A stretch of DNA of 64,000 nucleotides from Camellia lanceoleosa (lineage: Eukaryota > Streptophyta > Magnoliopsida > Ericales > Theaceae): the NCBI GenBank assembly GCA_025200525.1, contig CM045767.1:122314346-122378345 (forward strand). Direction: 5' to 3'. The notes beneath the pieces were generated by a model. The model made no database searches and was not told the origin of the DNA. It worked only from the letters and a program-made list of their open reading frames with translations. Position 1 is the stretch's first letter, and each line of letters opens with the position of its first letter. The position numbers and the translations under genes are program-made. Shown here piece by piece: positions 61,372-64,000 of this stretch.

Positions 61372-61966
61372 ATAGCACGAAAGCAGCATAGGCTCACATC
61401 AATAATTGCAATTATTAAATTTTGGTCAAAAAGCATCAATTTTGCTAAACAACATAAGCTAACAATTGACATCTGCATTACAAAAATAAGTAATACAACA
61501 GGTAGTGCTACCATACATATACTTTGCAATACTTTTTTTTTTTTTTTTTTAAATTACAAACTTTCTTACCTTTATTGATTTTTTTTAGATTTATGCCATT
61601 TTTTTTTTTTACTTTTTAGGTCTATCAAATTTTTAAAAAAAAATTAAAAATTAAAAAATATATATCTTTATCGAAGAAAAGAAGATAGACTTTTTTTTGC
61701 CTTCTTTTTTTTGGCTTTTAAAATATATATTTTTAAAAAATTTAGATCCATCTAATCTAATAGATCTTAAAAATGTAAAACTTTTTTAAAAAATTTCAAA
61801 TAAGTGCACTAGACATGAAAAAACTGACCAAATCAAAATTATCAAATCCAACTATTATCACTATTAACGAGTTGAACAATGTAGTCCTTTTTTCAACGTA
61901 GCTTGTAAAACTATGAACTTTTATTCCATCAAAATATTTGCTTAATTTTGTTCAATAAAATAAGAG

Positions 61967-62245
61967 CAATGTTACGTTTCAGGAAATTTTTTTCAGAAAA
62001 ATGATTAGGAAAACGGAGGAGGAGGAGGGGAGGAGGAGGAATTGGAGGGGGCCATCAAAATGGAAGGAGGCGGAGGAGGAGGAGGCGAGGCGTCTTGACG
62101 GCGGAGGCTGACGGGCGGACGATCGGCCTCCTCCTCCTCCTCCTCTTTCCCTCCTTCTCCTCTCCTCCTCCTCCTCCTTCTCCTCCTCCTCCTCCATTTT
62201 CCAGATGGTTTTCTTGAAAAAAAATTCCTGAAGCGTAGCATTTTT
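61967..62245. mobile_element. Fold-back element with GGA/TCC trinucleotide arms
   Basis: The left arm AATGTTACGTTTCAGGAAAT and the inverted right arm AATGCTACGCTTCAGGAATT agree for roughly 60 bp. Both then run into GGAGGA repeats, so the centre is a purine-pyrimidine hairpin (GGA)n...(TCC)n. The Glu/Arg-rich or Pro/Ser-rich frames here are artefacts of the triplet repeat. No target duplication found. Confidence 0.7.
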
Positions 62246-62605
62246 GATAAAACAATTATTTTTAAAAAAAAAAAAATACTATTATGACATGTATGCACTA
62301 ACCAAACGAATGAATCATGAAATTTATTTGGACATGATGTCAACATAATAATTAACGTTACTAAAAATTAATGACTTAATTAATTGTTTGTTAAAGTATT
62401 GCACTCAAAATCATCATGTATACTCAACAATATGTAGGCCTCAAGTTTTACCACTAGCGTGATATAATGATGGTAATTAATTATCAAAAGTTGTTCTTAA
62501 TTCTATGTTTGGATTTCAAATTTATTTAATAAAAAATAAGATGCAAGAGAAATGAAATTATCAATACATATTCATTTTTATGAGTAATCAAACAAAAAAT
62601 TATAA

Positions 62606-62751
62606 GGAAAATGTTTTGTGGCACTAAAATACCTGGCACTAATGGCACTAATTTTCTGTTTTGGTAACTTTGTTTTTTTTTTTTTTTTTTTACCTGAAAT
62701 AGAATTTTGGGGCATTAGTGCCCCTGAAATTCGAGCTGCATATCACAGCTG
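62606..62751. mobile_element. MITE of the GGAAAATGTTTTG family
   Basis: Perfect 9-bp duplication AAATTATAA (62597-62605, 62752-62760). Left end GGAAAATGTTTTGTGGCAC. The right end inverted contains GCAGCTCGAATTTCAGGGGC, like the right end of 20329-21023. 146 bp with a T run in the centre. Confidence 0.87.
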
Positions 62752-62814
62752 AAATTATAATTTTGTGGCTAATAATTTCATTTCCTCATTTTCCTAGCTC
62801 AAAAAAAAAAAAAA

Positions 62815-63119
62815 AAAAAATTTGTATAGTTTGAGTTTTCTGAATTCACTTTTAAAAAAATTAAAACTTTGTTATTTATATTTTTTTTTACTGAATTTTT
62901 TTAATATTTGAATCAATTTTTTATTTTTTATTTTTAGATACACCTAACATAAATACGTTTAAAAAGTATAATATTTGTAAGAAAATCTTTAAAAAAATAC
63001 TAAATACGAAAATACAAAAAAAAATTATATAAAAATTTAGTACATTTTTTCATATTCTTGCGTATTTATTGATTTTTTAAATTTTTTTTTACAAATATTT
63101 ACTTTTTAGATGCATCTAA
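62815..63119. repeat. Dispersed AT-rich repeat, left half
   Basis: TTTTTAGATACACCTAACAT and TACTTTTTAGATGCATCTAA match words at 57.7-58.0 and 61.6-61.8 kb. The MITE at 63120 splits this repeat, and its continuation (AATCTAAAAAGTAAAAAAAA) starts at about 63381. Confidence 0.55.
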
Positions 63120-63371
63120 GGCCTTGTTTGGTAGAGCTGTAGGAAAGTGCTTATAGTTTATGCCTAAATAGCTTATAGCTTATAACTATGAACATAAGCT
63201 GATTTATGACTTATAAATTAAACATCTCCTACCCCACTCAAACAATAAGCTGATTTCTGACTTCCAAAAAACTATAAGATATAAGCTATAAGCTAAACCA
63301 AATACATCAAAATAGCTTAAATTAAGCTGAAAGCTGAAATAAGCAGCTTTTAAGCTGCACCAAACAGGCAC
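63120..63371. mobile_element. Tourist-like MITE
   Basis: TAA on both sides (63117-63119, 63372-63374). The ends are GGCCTTGTTTGGTAGAGCT and, inverted from the right, GTGCCTGTTTGGTGCAGCT. The interior is rich in AGCTTATA words. 252 bp. Inserted into an older AT-rich repeat. Confidence 0.82.
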
Positions 63372-63374
63372 TAA

Positions 63375-64000
63375 GTAAGGTAAATCTAAAAAGTAAAAAA
63401 AAATGTTTAAATTTTGAAAATATTCACTTAAAATAAAAAAAAAATATATGAACAATAAAAATCTCAATTTCTAGAATTTAAATTCAGAAAATTGAAACCA
63501 GACACAGTAATTAGTTTTTTTTTCTTTTCCTTTTTTCATTTGCTTCTCCAATCTTCCACTTCCCTTTAATTTCTCTACATAATTTAAATTCAAATACAAC
63601 ATAAAAGAATAATTTTCACATTTCTCATTCTTTAATATATATATATATATATATAACACTGCAACAAAAGTAGGGGGTTTGGCATTGGCCTTTTTAATAT
63701 TTTTTTTTAAAATCTAAAAAGAAACTGAGTTTTTTTGAATTACCAAAAAAATTACTTTTTATTTTTATTTTTATAAACAGTGAGAAACCTAACTTTTTTA
63801 ACTCTTCTTAAACAGGCTTTTGAACATATTTCTCAAACTCAAAAGTTATTTTTAAAATTATATTTGAAAACATACTTTCATGCTTATAATCATGGTTTCA
63901 AAACACTTCACTAACAAAAATGAAATTGAAAAATAAGCCAAAAAGTGCTCGAGTGTGAAAATTTTATCGGGATGTAATAAAATTAAAATTTTCTACCTTC
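63375..64000. other. AT-rich DNA to the window edge, no gene seen
   Basis: Includes an AT dinucleotide run at about 63636-63655. No feature supported. Confidence 0.5.

Noticed and set aside
61979..62346. Overlapping Glu/Arg-rich and Pro/Ser-rich frames
   Set aside because: Products of the GGA/TCC triplet hairpin read in different frames.

Overview
The window is nuclear DNA of a dicot plant. It is AT-rich, its genes carry GT-AG introns, and most of it is plant-type transposable elements. I could rebuild two intact host genes exon by exon. The species cannot be told from the sequence.

Host genes. (1) A five-exon short-chain dehydrogenase/reductase of the tropinone-reductase-like group lies on the + strand (34612-39174, 268 aa) behind a TATA box. 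(2) A ten-exon LONESOME HIGHWAY (LHW)-type bHLH transcription factor lies on the - strand (48267-55775, 741 aa). Its inferred leader reaches about 57470 and holds two short upstream ORFs.

Region by region. 1-3.1 kb: a fold-back MITE, then a 1.43-kb Mutator-like element with a perfect 9-bp target duplication that carries an array of the palindrome GTAAAATTTTAC. 3.75-5.76 kb: a 5'-truncated, frameshifted L1-type LINE (- strand). 6.5-15.95 kb: an old Ty1/copia element (- strand), its gag split by a 4.4-kb solo LTR resembling Ogre/Tat Ty3/gypsy elements. 16-21 kb: small DNA transposons and tandem duplications. 21.9-25.4 kb: a Ty3/gypsy relic lacking most of pol. 25.4-34 kb: no gene seen; several MITEs, two of them just upstream of the reductase gene. 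40.2-45.2 kb: a young copia element with identical LTRs but a frameshifted pol. 45.3-47.6 kb: a 2.26-kb Mutator-like element with arms of about 265 bp. 57.5-64 kb: AT-rich DNA with more MITEs.

The most unusual theme is the density of elements flanked by 9-10-bp direct repeats, the usual Mutator-superfamily signature. They form at least four structural families. One of five members shares the end (G)GAAAATGTTT(T)G and ranges from 115 to 695 bp. Another is a set of long fold-backs. No transposase is encoded here, so all must have been moved by an enzyme encoded elsewhere. I found no prokaryote-type system, CRISPR array, rRNA or convincing tRNA gene.
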